Shown: positions 35,346 to 47,342 of the stretch, piece after piece
Layout of the letters: every line of letters starts with the position of its first letter
How positions within the stretch are numbered: position 1 is the first letter of the stretch
DNA from: Rhabdophis nuchalis
Lineage: Eukaryota; Chordata; Lepidosauria; Squamata; Natricidae
Assembly (NCBI GenBank): GCA_039707465.1
Contig: CM077645.1
Span: 66,909,850 to 66,973,849 of the forward strand
Reading direction: 5' to 3'
DNA: 64,000 nt
Program-made: the position numbers and the translations under genes
The notes under the pieces: model-generated
The model's database searches: none
Seen by the model: the letters and a program-made list of their open reading frames with translations, nothing else
Told to the model about the DNA's origin: nothing

Positions 35346-36530
35346 CCCTCTAGAGGATAATATTGTGGCAGCCTTTTCAGAAAGAAAAATTCTGTCTTCA
35401 TTTAAAAATATTAGGAGAAGGTGGTATATTGAATTTAGTAATCAACAGATCTTTTCTCAAATCAGAGCCATTTTTAAAAAATTCTGATGAAAGCATTTGG
35501 AGAAAAAGGGCATATACATTTGTTCCATTTCACTGTTCTGTTTCTTTTACATAGCTCCTGACAAGAAAAATCATATGCCAAAAACAGCATACTTCAGTCC
35601 TTATGAATTTTTTCCCCTTTGCCTAAATCCTTTTTAGAGCATTGTGTAACATCTGGCAGGCATGCGTGTTTCCTTTCTATTAGTGCTTCAAAGTTTATCA
35701 TATCCTGGCTCAAAACAACAAATTACAGACATTGATAAACACAACATTTAAAGGCATATAGCTCAAAATTCTTACTTTTACCTAATAATGGACTAGCTTG
35801 CCTACAAATCTTTATCAATTCTGGTGAAAAACCAAATTGTGCCCACTTGATTTTTTTTTCTTTTGCATGCTAAATAATGGGATATTACAACTCGTTGCCG
35901 AACACTGAACTACAAACTTTGTGTGATCTTATTTACTTGGTTCATATTATGATGAGCTGCATTGTAGGTTATTTGCTTCTGATTTGCTGTGATGTACAAA
36001 TCATGGTTTGTGAACTCAGCCAGCTGTTGCTGAATTAAAAGATATGCTTAAGAAGATCATATGTTAGCAGATATGTACTGCATCCAGATTTGTATGATTG
36101 TTTCCTTAGAAATTGATGTTTTCATGCACACACGTTTTTCTTTTGATAGTGGTGGCATGCACTGCATCCTCATGATGTGATTCAGAGGTGGGTTTGAAAA
36201 AGAAGCAATGGCTGACCCAACCTCATAACAAGTCGGTTTGGAGCTAGGTGACAATCTGAGCTATTTCGTTCGGTCCGCCCCTGTGTTCATCCATCTCAGC
36301 TAGGCTTCCGTAACTCGGCAAATGGACTCATGTGGGGTAAACAAAATTCACACAGGCCTATTCATTTAATAGAAAGGAATGAACTACATGCAAACATACT
36401 CAGTAGTTTACCATAACCAAAGTCTGTATATTATTCACAGAATAATTAAAAATTAGAAACAAGAAAATAGCAGCTATTTTTTTTAATGAAACCTCCATAA
36501 CTGTCCTCCAGATCTTCCATTTTCTGCTGC

Positions 36531-36910
36531 TACAGGAGTCCTCAACTTATGATCACAGTTGACCCTAAAATATCTGTTGCCAACAGTAAGACATTTGTTA
36601 AGTGAGTTTTGCCTCATTTTTCAACTTTTCTTGTCACAGTTGTTAAATGAATCATGCAGTTGTTAGCAACATGTTTGTTAAATGAATCTGGCTTCCCCAT
36701 TGATTTTCCTTGTCAGGTCACAAAAGGGAATCACATGATCCCAGGATACTTAACCCTCATGAGTCTGTTGCCAAGCAACCTAATTTTGATCAATTGACGG
36801 TAGGGATGCTGCAATGGTACTAAGTGTGAAAAACGGTCATAAGTCAGTTGTTTCAATGCTGTCGTAACTTCTGTCGCTAAACAAATTATTGTAAGTCAAG
36901 GACTATGTGT
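36531..36910 (+). mobile_element. Mariner/Tigger-like MITE
   Basis: ACAGGAGTCCTCAACTTATG at the left and TTGTAAGTCAAGGACTATG at the right are inverse-complementary. The interior (TTGTTAAGTGAGTTTTGCC, TTGTTAAATGAATCTGGCTT) matches elements at 58950-59336 and 59482-60198. Confidence 0.72.
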
Positions 36911-37199
36911 ATTTCAGCATTAGACCAGCTAACAATATTTTAAGTCCAGAGGGATATTCTTAAGAGGCTATGAAAATATACCCCAAAGTGCCTGGGAATC
37001 CTGGCAATTACAAGACTATTTGGCGGACATCAGAGAATTAAGACTTTTGAATAGGATTCCACTGTACACATTTGTTTTGTTTTTCCATCTACTGCTATGA
37101 AACACTTTGCAGTTAATGGCATCCCTGAGCTGTTGCATTAGAAAAGTGATTTTAAAAAACCACCTCAAACACCCATTCCAATACGTTCAGAGCGTAGAA

Positions 37200-38030
37200 G
37201 AATGGGCTGGATCGAAGCCTGTTAACTCCCCCCCCCCCGACTTCCCCACGCCGTTTAACAAGTTGTTGTGATCCTTTTTCTTGCGTTCATTTCTAAGGTT
37301 GGGCGGATACTGAAGAAGTATTGAAATGAAAGCTTCAGAGAGGAAAGGTCCGGCTTGGGAATCTTTAAAAATAAAGTTTATTTGAGCCGTTCTTGCCGCG
37401 TTTCCTCAAAACTCAAGACAGCGATCGGTCGCCCGTGACTCAAAAAGTCCTGGAAAGCAGCTCCGCTAAGGGCTGCTTGGAAAGAAAGAGAGAAGGGGGG
37501 GGGGGATTAAAACACGCCATGGGCACCACGCGTTTGTTTTTCCTGGCGTCCACACGCGCTGCTGTCGCGGGCAGAAGGGAGGGATAAGCAGGCACTTCTA
37601 GAGAGACCGTCGGGACTTCGATGTGTCTCGTCCCTCGTCCCCCACAAGTCTGTAATTGTCCGGGCGTTTCCTCCCACCCACAAGGGAAGGCTGCGGCGGG
37701 CGGGAGGCGTGCCGACATTCCAGCGACCCGGGAGCAGCTTTGGATGCCTGGCGAACCGGCTGCCCGGTTGCTAGACGCCCGCTTTCCCTGTGAGGCGGAG
37801 CTTCTTAAGTGGGGCTCGTCCACCAGGACCTTCCCCCCCCCCCTCCTTTCTTAATAGCCACTGGCCTTTTGTGTGGTTGAGCCGTCTACCGTTAACAGCT
37901 TTCCGGATAGTGGTGAGGAGACAGGCAACGCAACCCGCGACCAGGCGGAGGCTGATTTCCTCCGGTTTGTAAAAAAATTAAGTTTTGGATTCGGGTGGAA
38001 GTACCAAAAACGCGGCGTGGGTATGTTGAT
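37200..38030 (+). promoter_or_regulatory. CpG-rich block, candidate CpG island / internal promoter
   Basis: In an otherwise AT-rich 29-kb intron this block has many CpG dinucleotides (CGCGTTTCC, GCGATCGGTCGCCCGTG, CACACGCGCTGCTGTCGCGG, GGCGGGCGGGAGGCGTG, CGCGGCGTGGG) and no recognisable repeat. A plausible splice donor CGTGG|GTATGT lies at its 3' edge (about 38020). No ATG-led frame with a clear protein signal is visible, so a transcript from here might begin with a 5' UTR. TACC2 is known to use alternative starts giving short isoforms that skip the giant exon; the location fits that idea but does not prove it. Strand is assumed from the host gene. Confidence 0.5.
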
Positions 38031-40758
38031 TTCTGTCTGTCACTGTGCGCTTATTTATTTATTCCACTGAGGGGCAAGATTTAAATCAATCAACTACGTG
38101 GGTGAGCTCTTGATTCTTAACATTTTTACTTTTTAGAGTTGAGAATGAGCCAACAGTGAACTTTTTTGCCCCCTTCCTTTTAACTCTGGCGGGTGTGTGA
38201 ATGGTTTGAATTCAGGGCTGGAAAGAGCGAAGGGCTTTTTAAATAACGGGGTGACGAAAGTGGCATTTTAAGTGGCTTCTTCTATATCTTCCTCCTTCCT
38301 TGTGTGACTCATTCTCTGTTACATGTGTTAAACCGGGACTGTGCTTAGGTGCTCTTTTAAAGAAGAAGAAAAAGAAAGGACACAGATTAAAGGAAAACAA
38401 ATTGCATCTTTTTTTTCTGGTCACTGAAGACAAAAGTTGTACACATGGCTTGAAAATACGCCTGAGTGTTTCTGACTCGTTGGATGTGTTTATCAGTTGC
38501 ATGGAAACCTAGAGGCATTATACAGGAAAACTTCTGGCTTTGCTTTTATAAGCTATAAATTGGCAGCTTTATAGTTAGGGTACAAGGAAGACAAGTGCTT
38601 CACTCTTTGATTTTAAACAGACATTCTTGACATGTACACCAATTGCTGTTGATTGTGCTAGGATGATTGCAGAATAAATATTTATTTAGGGGGAGTTTAG
38701 TGATGAGTTAAGCTCATAACTTCTTAGGTAGTTACATTGTCATCACAAGGAGTAAAAATCAAGATTTAATCCTGTTAATTTTTTCACACTTTGAAACTTA
38801 AAAAAACATGTTAGAGTGTCTTCTACAAAGAGAAGTAAAATGTTTTGCCTTTAAAATGAAAGAGTACCATTTGGTTTATGATATATGTTGTGTTATTCAT
38901 AGGTATAATTTATTGATAGGGTGGTTGTGCATAGGGTCAATGTAGTAGTGTGTTAACCTGGCTGATTTTTATATGTATATTCAAAATTGTGTTATGTTCT
39001 GCAGTGTTGATTTTGATGCTTACAATATCATTGGTGTCGTAATTCTGTGCATATTTAGAAACTTTTATTAAACTCAGTAGGACTAACTTCAGCATAGAGA
39101 TCATAGAATCTTCTTTGCATTATCTGTACATTTATATTTCATGTAAATTTCAAATATTTCAGCCTTGAAGATGAAAATGCACTAATAAGTCTTATTCAGT
39201 TGCCTTTGTGCACCTGCTGTCTTCTTGTGACGCCTTGGGTTTGGATTGTTTGGGTTGATCAGATTTATTTGAACTTTCTGTTAAATTCCAAAGGAGAGGT
39301 CTGTATATTTGCCTTTCAGACATCCTGTAAGATTTGAGATGAAGTGAAAAGGGCACCAAGTGTTGTGTGGGAACTGAACCAAAACTCCAATAGGGAGTTT
39401 TAAACCAACTGTAATTAAAATACCAAGCTGGCCTTACTTTCAATTATTCTGAATGTGTTGTCTGGCTCTTGACATTGGCTATGTCTATTAAATGTGGGCT
39501 GCTCTGACTTGTTTATACAGTTTTAGCATTGTAGTCTTGTTTTCCACCTTCATCCTACCCCTTTCCTCCTTTTTCCTTTTTCCTTTTGGTTTTGAGGAAC
39601 AAGGTTAAGCAACATAAACATTTGTAATGTTGATGTGCAGTGCTGAATTTATTGAAGATGTTACAAGTTAAATACCTGTACCGGGTATTTGAACTGATGT
39701 TCTTTCAGTTATAGGAAATTATGGGTTCAAATCAAAACAATGTTTGTGAATTATACCTCACTGTTTTGGTGTACTTGTTGAGAAGTGACAGAAGCTAAGA
39801 AAGCTCTCGTGGCTTTTCCTCGATGTATTTCAACCAAGTTCTCCAGAACTGTAGAAATAATAGACTGGGAATTACAATCTTATCTTAACCATCCCAAAAA
39901 ATCCACATGGATTAAATAAGGCTGTTTCAGGCTAATCTCACCAATAATTCAAATATCTTTTTCCGCCCTATCAAGGAAGATTGGTTTGCATAGGCTGCGT
40001 AAGCTCCAACATATGGGTGTTATTCTGTAACCATATGTCTCTCTTACATTTAGAGATTCACTTGGGATATTTCTTCCTTGTCCGCTGAATGAAAAAGATG
40101 TGTGCAATGAATAGGTATAGGAGGACTGGAGTTGCGGCCCCCAGATACAGTTTTCTGCATAATCTCATCACCTGGCAAGACTTTTGCATAGGCTGCCAAG
40201 ATTCCAAAGAGCTGTCATGAAATTCCATTTTCATCTGCAGATACAGTAATTGACAGACTGCTCTCTTAGTGAATCCAACCCCTTCCCCCATGCTTAAGTG
40301 GGTGGTGGGGATTGGTGATGTCATCCCTTCAGGATAGGCTAGTTTAAGAAATAGAAGCAGGAGGATACTCTTTGTTATTGTAATGTAAACTAAAAAAATG
40401 TTGAAAGCTTGGAATTTCTCACTGTCCTATGTTGTGCCAAGTAAAATCAAGGTGGGGTTATTCTGAGTTCCTTTCTAACCTTTTCTAATTTCTTGCAAAT
40501 AAAAGCTTTTTTCCTTTCTGAATGGTTCATTATCTCTTCTCTCTTCCTAGATATTAATTCTTTCACAGATGAATAGGACAGCACACTATGTTCCTATAAG
40601 GTTGTATTCAATAATCAGACTTACTAGGGTGGTGCTTTGCCTTTTTAATATTAACTCTAGAATCACATATTAAAAAATAGCAATCTATTGTTGAGGACAA
40701 CATGTTTGTTGTAGTTATAGTGAAGCCTCAGGTGTTAAAATGTGTTAAAATAACAATA

Positions 40759-40988
40759 CAGTAATCCTTCGTTTTTCGCGGTCAATCGGGACCGCACTCT
40801 TCCGCGGAAACTGAAAAACCGCGAAGTAGAATTCTGTATATCTATACCGGAAACTTGAGTTGGTGGACATCGTTTAAAGCAAGCACTAGGGGGCGCTTGC
40901 CTCCTACCAATGCATTTTTTTGCTATTGAAAAACCCGCGAAGCACTGAAGCCGCGGAAAATGAAGCCGCGGAAAACGAGGGATTACTG
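40759..40988. mobile_element. Mariner-type (pogo/Tigger-like) MITE with TA target
   Basis: Ends CAGTAATCCTTCGTTTTTCG and its inverse CGAGGGATTACTG are flanked by TA (40757-40758 and 40989-40990). CpG-rich repeats CCGCGGAAA occur throughout. 230 bp, no transposase. Confidence 0.85.
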
Positions 40989-41780
40989 TAGTGTAAATTT
41001 AAAAATGAAAAAAACTTACTTTTGTTTTCTTAAGGAAGAAAAACAGCCCGGATTAATAGATTTAACTCAAACATTGGACATATGCATATTGATTATTTGA
41101 TTAACAACAATTAATGATTCTAAGGATTGTTTTGGATATTATGTTTTGAATTAACATAACATGACCACTGCTTATGCAATATTCTATGGCTTGATTTGTA
41201 TGCTGCACCTATAAAGGATGATGTACTCCTAATTTTTCAGTTTTCTATATGTAGACTATACATGTTTTTTGCAAGCCTATTCACTGTGGATTTTATTAAA
41301 CTGATGAGAAATAGAAATCTTTTTCAGGATGACATTGCCATAAGCTACACTTGTTGCCCTGTACTGGTTCCTTCTGTACAGATTTGGTTGGCAAAATTTT
41401 TATTAGCATACAGAGACAGCCAGAGATTTCTCAAATGCCCCTTAAGGATTATGGCTGCACTACAAAAAACATTTCTTATGTTGTACACTGAATTTGACGT
41501 ATATTCTACAACTACATATTCTTTCTCAGGCTTTTCTTCAAATTCTCTAAAACATTCTCATAATATGAAAAAAAAACATGATTTCCAAATTATAGGTCAA
41601 AGTTCATACTATGCGCTAAGCTAAAATTGAACATAGGACATATGAAAATGACTTAAATGTAATTTTTACTCCAAATTACTTTTTGATAACCATTTTCCTT
41701 GTCTGAAACTGCATGTATCTGTGAGGCAGATTTTCTGCAATAGGTCTTCTTTTTATTCTGCTCTGTTTTTTAGACAGTGT

Positions 41781-42111
41781 CCGGGATGGCGAACCTATGG
41801 CACACGTGCCACATGTGGCATGCGGAGCCATTTGTCAGGGCACGCGGAGTTCAGCCTTTTTGAAATGCATTTTTCGCCTCCGGGGGGGGGGGCAGGGGAG
41901 GCTGTTTTTGCCCTCCCCAGGCTCCTATAAAGCCTCTGGAGCCTAGGAAGAATGAAAAAGGCATACAAAAAATGGGGGGGAGCGCCTGCCATGTGTGCAT
42001 GCACACTGGAGGGTCATGCATTGCATTATGGGCATGGCACGCACATGCACGACCCCCCTTATACTCCCCCCACGTATGGCATGTGAGCCAAAAAAAGGTT
42101 TGCCATCGCTG
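41781..42111 (+). mobile_element. MITE of the GGCGAACCTATGGCA family
   Basis: CCGGGATGGCGAACCTATGG at the left and AGGTTTGCCATCGCTG at the right are inverse complements. Internal CACGTGCCACATGTGGCATG is itself partly palindromic. Flanking target duplication is not clear. Confidence 0.7.
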
Positions 42112-42550
42112 TGCTAGGTTAAACAACAGAGTCCTCACATATTATTAGTTTTCCTTTGTTGGCTGAGAATACATCATAGAACATGATTAACATTTCCATA
42201 TGACTGAGATTTTTTTTAAGGAAAAAAGGGGAATTATAAACTACCTTTTAGAAAAGCTTGTTTACTATCACTGACTGAGGCACTTCTCATTGGAAAAAAG
42301 AAATTATGTAAATTCTATTCGATAATGGGCCTAATTACCTTGCAAGTAGTGAACTGCTCTTTGTAAGAAATGTTTAAGAAAGAGATTAAAGCAGCCATTG
42401 TTTTGATCTACTCTACTTTCTAAATGATTTGTATCTAACAGACCTGACCTTATACTATATGTCCTACATGCCACTTCCAGGTTTTTATTAATCATCTAAG
42501 AATCCTTGGAACTGTAAATTCTGGTATCGAGTTCAAGTATTTATAAAATA

Positions 42551-43326
42551 CTAGCTGTACCTGGCCACGCATTGCTGTGGCCCAGTCTAGTTAAATGACC
42601 AATCAATCTGTGTGTAGCTGTACACCTGCACACACAAACACATAAACACAACCACCGTATAACTCCCAACCTACCTACCTACTGTATTTCTTTCTCTCTA
42701 CCTACCTACCTACCTACTGTATTTTTCCCTCCCTCTCTCTATCCCTCTACCTACCTACCTACCTACCTACCTACCTACCTACCTACTGTACTTCTCCCTC
42801 TTTCTCTATCCCTCTACCTACCTACCTACCTACCTACCTACCTACCTACCTACCTACCATGCAGCCTCCTGGGACCAAAAATGGGCCACCTGGGAGTGTG
42901 CCATCCTCCATGCCTACTTTTGGGTTTAGTAGGCATCCATACAGCCTCCTGGGACCAAAAACGGCCCACATGGGAGTGTGCCACCCTCTGCACCTTGTTT
43001 TGGACCTAGTAGGCCTCCATGCAGTGTGGGAACATTGGAGGCTTATTCGGTTGTTGAAGAAACGACCGTTGCCAATGTGAGGGGCATGTGTGTGACCGGA
43101 AGCAGCTGGATGGGAGGAGCTACAGGGGGGTGAAAACCTGAGAAGTGCATACCTTTTACGTTTTTGCTGCTTGCACATGACATAGGTGTGCCAGCCACAC
43201 AAAATGTACATATGATTGCATTGGAAGTCCTTGGGAACATTGTGTGAAAATTTGGTGCCGATCGGTACAGTACTTTCTGAGATTAGCGTCTTTGCACAAA
43301 CTATTTTACATTTTTATTTATATAGA
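42551..43326 (-). mobile_element. Non-autonomous Helitron (copy B) with TACC minisatellite
   Basis: On the minus strand it starts TCTATATAAATAAAAATG after an A and ends ACAGCTAG before a T. The hairpin GGCCAC / GTGGCC lies 12 nt from that end, as in copy A. The + strand has TACC runs with CTGTATTTCTCCCTC spacers at about 42665-42857. Two direct repeats of about 90 bp (CAGCCTCCTGGGACCAAAAA) lie at about 42861-43020. Confidence 0.75.
42665..42857. repeat. TACC minisatellite inside Helitron B
   Basis: Runs of CCTA/TACC (up to about ten units) are separated by CTGTATTTCTCCCTC / TCTCTATCCCTC spacers, the inverse complement of the Helitron A minisatellite unit. Confidence 0.9.
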
Positions 43327-43481
43327 TTACATTGCAAGGAACAGTAGAACAAAAATGATGACAGGTTTGTGTGTGTGTGTCTGTGTGTGTTTCAGCATTT
43401 TAAATTCAAGGGCTTGAGGCAACTTTTATTAAGTTCAAGGGTTTGAGATGATTATCCATTATTTAATCAAGGAATCTATAG

Positions 43482-43660
43482 CACTGGTTCTCTCCACAGA
43501 CCCCTGGGGGGTGGGCTTGCGATGCTATCACTGGGGGTCCACAAAGGCTTGAAGAAATGTTATGATTTGATTCTTAAGTCTTGGAAATCCGTGGCCATGG
43601 TCCATGGCCACAAAAGGTATTTAAAGGTGGCCCATGGTGAGCAAAAGGATGAAGACACTG
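43482..43660 (+). mobile_element. hAT-like MITE with 8-bp TSD
   Basis: Starts CACTGGTTCTCTCCACAG and ends GATGAAGACACTG, flanked by ATCTATAG at 43474-43481 and 43661-43668. The internal GACCCCTGGGGGGTGG and CTGGGGGTCCACAAAGG segments resemble CAGTGGTTCTC-type hAT elements. Confidence 0.7.
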
Positions 43661-45244
43661 ATCTATAGGACATTCAAAAACATTTTGTTCACGAGGAGAA
43701 GAAATCAATTGAATATCAAAGTAAATGTTACCACAGTAAAATGTTCACAGTAAAAATGAAAATATGCAAAGTAGGTCTTTAAAAAGAAAAAAGAAGCAAG
43801 CTTACTGTCTGGCAAATAAAAATTCAACACCCAAAGCAGCATCACACACCATCATATGTTTTTTCTGTCAGTAATGCACTGAAGAAAAATTATATGTAGT
43901 TTAGTCTGTTCTTGGTTTAGACTCTTAACAGATGTTTCAGGGTAGTTCAGTTATAGACTATGAATGGGTCCACTTTACCAGATTTTAGTTTGGAACCCAA
44001 ATCTCTTTGTTTGAACACTATTATTTCAATGAACCAAAAGAAATGAGTACTTTGCCTGCCCATCTCCATGTTGTTTTAGTTACTGTACTCAGTATATAGT
44101 GATATAAATTTTGTTTTGCATTTTCAAAATCAAGAATATCAGCATTTTGTTTAAAAAAGAACAAAGTTAAGGAAGAGAACTTGGTGAAAATTGAGGAATT
44201 TTATAAGGCTACTATTTTTACCCCTCTGGTCATGTGCTCACTATATTACTTGGGTGAGTCTCCTCCTTACTACTATCATTACTACCCCCGAAGTTTGCTG
44301 ATCTTCTAAATTTAATCTGCATGGTCCTTGCCTTTGCTGATATTTATTTTTAAGCCTTAGATGGCAGAGATATGAGTGAAGAAGGCAACTGTTTGTGGGC
44401 TGCAGCAAATCCCTAACTAAACCAAAATTTCATACCAGCTGTGGTGCTGCTGCTGCAATGTATTCTTAGCTAATAGTACATTGTACATAGTCTTCATCTA
44501 AGCTTGTGTAGCTCATTAGACCTTCTGGAAATGTTTTGTTGTCTAAATAAACAGAAATGTAAACAGAAGTTGAACATAACTTTACTTAATTTAACATTCA
44601 TGTGTTGCCTTCATCTTCTTGGTGTCTCTAAGCAGAATTCCTAAGATCCAGAGTAGTTTTTACTCTAAACTAAAAATATTGAATAATAAATATTAGCATT
44701 TAGACCAGTATCGCTCTTAGTGAAATATATTAGATCACGCTGACTTAATTCATTTGGAAAAAGCCCTATTTAAACAAGTGATGCACATTTATAAAAGAAA
44801 GTTATCAGCATTACATAACCATTTCATGCCAGTCCATGCCTTTTTTTAAAATCTTTGAATTTTTTATCATTGTATCATCAATAATAGGACTGCACAGATC
44901 TTTGCAGATCAATAAAAAAAGGAGTAAAGTGCCTTGGTGAAGTGCTGAGGTGCCTCACTTCTAGCTGGTGGGATAATTGTGGTCCATCACTTCATTTGGT
45001 ATGGATTTCATTACAATGAAAAGTTTGATTGATCAAGGCAAAAATATGTCCAACATAATATTTTATGACAGCAGCACAATACACCTCTGGAGATCCCCTT
45101 CATTGCAGCAACCCATAATAGCAAGCTTCCATAAAATGCATTATCTCACTGAGTTAGATCAAGAATAATAGTGGGAAGAGTTTGCATGAAGAAAAAATAG
45201 TTGCCCAAAGAATCGAATTAGGACATTCTTTAAAAAGGGATTCT

Positions 45245-45400
45245 GAGAAAGAGCGTTGGTACTTACCTGATACGCCTCTTCTAATAAGGGGGGAGATAGC
45301 ATCCATGTATGGGTTGAATCTAGCCTCACTCTGATTGGACTGAGTCTGTTTACTAATTAATTTGGCGTACTAGATAACCCCTCTAGGAATAGCCCAGTTT
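45245..45400. repeat. Inverted terminal repeat of the DIRS element (left on + strand)
   Basis: Its segment from about 45284 (AATAAGGGGGGAGATAGCAT...) to AGCCCAG matches the inverse of 50574-50700 with few differences; GATTGGACTGAGTCTGTTTA is shared exactly. The first about 40 bases (GAGAAAGAGCGTTGGTACTT...) are unique to this end and reappear inverted in the internal complementary region. Confidence 0.9.
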
Positions 45401-45540
45401 TTCGACGAAGGAAATAACACAGACTCACCGGTATCTTCCAACAAGTTTAGTGGAACAAGAAAAATCCAATACAAACCGAACAGTTCAAATTCTCGCAAAG
45501 ACAGGGCAGAAGCTGGGCTGGACGAGATAAGGGGCAGGCC

Positions 45541-45631
45541 GGATGCTATCTCCCCCCCTATTAGAAGAGGCATATCAAGTAAGTACCAACGCTCTTTCTC
45601 AATAAGGGTGGAGATAGCATCCATGTATGGG
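45541..45631. repeat. DIRS internal complementary region (ICR)
   Basis: The first half (45541-45600) is the inverse complement of 45245-45305, including AAGTACCAACGCTCTTTCTC. The second half (45596-45631) equals the inverse complement of the other element end (GAGATAGCATCCATGTATGG). The region therefore joins complements of both termini, as expected for a circular-junction template in DIRS replication. Confidence 0.88.
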
Positions 45632-45683
45632 ACATACACAAGCCAAACCACCTCCCAGGGAGGGATCGAGAACAGCCCAGCCG

Positions 45684-46830
45684 TCACTGCCCAGATCGTA
45701 CAGCTTGCAAAACTCGCCAGCCAAACGCGGCTCCATCCGAGGCAAACTTGTCCACCTTGTAGGTGTTGATGAAGGGGGAAAGCGATGACCACGCTGCAGC
45801 TCTGCAGATCTCCTCAAGCGACGCCTGCGTGGCCCAGGCTGACGTGGTAGCAGCACTCCTCGTCGAGTGAGCTGTAATGCCTCCAGGTGTCTCTTCCTGG
45901 CAGGCCTCATATGCCTCCCCCCGATGCACTTCCTGACCCAGTGACCAATGCAGGCCATGGAGACCTTCTTGCCCATGGAGGACAGCTGAAAAGAAACAAA
46001 AAGAGCCTCCGAACGGCGGAAGGCCGCCGTTCGGTTGATGTAAATTTCAAGAGCCCTACGAACGTCTAACGTGCCAAAGTTCCTCCTGGGGCTGCACAGG
46101 GTCAGGATAGAATGTAGGTAACACCAGTTCCTAGGCCCGGTGGAACCAGGATCCCGCCTTCGGCATAAAGGAGGGATCGGGCAGCAAGACCACCCTGTCA
46201 GGGTAGAATTTACACAGGTCCTCCCTAACTGATAGAGCATTAATCTCGGAAATGCGTCAGGCTGAGGTGATAGCCACCAGGAAAACCACCTTTCAGGAAA
46301 GTATCTGTAGCCAAACCTCACAGAGGCTCAAAGGGGCACCTGGTAAGTGCATTAAGTACCTTGCAAAGATCCCAAGTTGGGTACCTGTGCACAGCTACTG
46401 GACGCACGTTGAAGGTGCCCTTCAGGAACCTGCGGACCGTTGGGTGCTGGGAGAGTGAATGTTCACCCCCCCAAGTGAGCACTGACCCCAAGGCCGCCAC
46501 CTGTCATCTGATGGTGTTGGGAGTAAGGCCCCTCTCCAAACCATCCTGCAGAAATTCCAATACCTGTGGAACGGATGGTATTTCCGGAGTGACCCCATGT
46601 TCCGCGAACCAGGTACAAAAAATCCTCCACGTCGCGTTGTAAATGCGGATCGTGGAGGGACATCTGGAAGCTTGGATGGTGGAAATAACCCTGGAAGAGT
46701 ACTCACCATCCCTCAGAGCGAGCTGCTCAACCTCCAAACGGTCAGTTGCAGCCACCAGGCTTCCGGCTGCTCCAACGACTCCTGAAGGAGGACGATCTCG
46801 TCCTGCAGAATCCACCATGGTCTCCCCAGA
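45684..46830 (-). pseudogene. DIRS tyrosine recombinase relic
   Basis: Minus-strand frames give an N-terminal SAM-like core-binding part (CPSTIRIYNATWRIFCTWF, LQDGLERGLTPNTIRRQVAA), a middle part broken by stops and frameshifts, and near 45870-45745 the box-II-type HSTRSAATTSAWAT followed by INTYKVD. The His-x-x-Arg and the final Tyr of tyrosine recombinases are therefore still readable. Family knowledge: this enzyme integrates circular cDNA without a target duplication. The gene is dead because frames are interrupted. Confidence 0.82.
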
Positions 46831-47310
46831 GCCAGTGTCTGAATGTCGGTGAACCAAGGCCGCCGAGGCCAATAAGGAGCCACCAGAAGCACCTGAGCCC
46901 GTTCCGTGATAATCCTGCGAATGACCCTGGGGAGAAGCGTGGTCAGGGGAAAGGCGTACAGGAGGCCCCTCGGCGGAGGTTGTCGCAGGGCGTCCACCCC
47001 TTCCGCACCTGGAGCTGGGAACCGGGAGAAGAACCGGGGAATTTGGGCATTCGCTGGGGAGGTGAACAGATCCATGATCGCTGTTCCAAAATGACCTGAG
47101 ATACCCTGAAAAAGAGAAGGGTGTAAACTCCATTCCGCATGGTCCACTCCACCCTGCTGAGCCAATCAGCGCATGTATTGTCCACCCCAGAGATGTGTTT
47201 GGCTGATAGGGACAAGAGGTGGGCCTCGGCCCATGACCCCAGTTCCAGAGCTTCCTGCAGGAGGGCCTCAGACCTGGTGCCCCCCTGGTGGTTCACTTGT
47301 GATGTTATCT
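46830..47310 (-). pseudogene. DIRS pol remnant after RNase H
   Basis: Frames give NHQGGTRSEALLQEALELG, LSLSAKHISGVDNTCADWLS (the RNase H-side conserved segment of DIRS pol) and then PRFFSRFPAPGAEGVDAL. A frame change separates it from the upstream TDN-containing segment next to the palindrome at about 47311-47342. Confidence 0.75.
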
Positions 47311-47342
47311 GTTAGAACTAACACGTGTTAGTTCTAACAGTT
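47311..47342. repeat. Perfect 32-bp palindrome with a CACGTG centre
   Basis: CTGTTAGAACTAACAC is followed directly by its inverse complement GTGTTAGTTCTAACAG, with no spacer. It lies in the RNase H relic of the DIRS element. Confidence 0.95.

Noticed and set aside
36183..36300. Another CAGAGGTGGGTTTG hAT copy
   Set aside because: Only one possible end is visible and no matching inverted end or target duplication was found.
37873..38070. 65-aa frame as a first coding exon of an alternative isoform
   Set aside because: It does not begin with a clear ATG context, and the nearest donor (about 38020) would leave phase 1, which does not match the phase-2 exon downstream.
41196..41624. 142-aa open frame
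   Set aside because: No family signal or supporting signals; hydrophobic AT-rich composition expected by chance.
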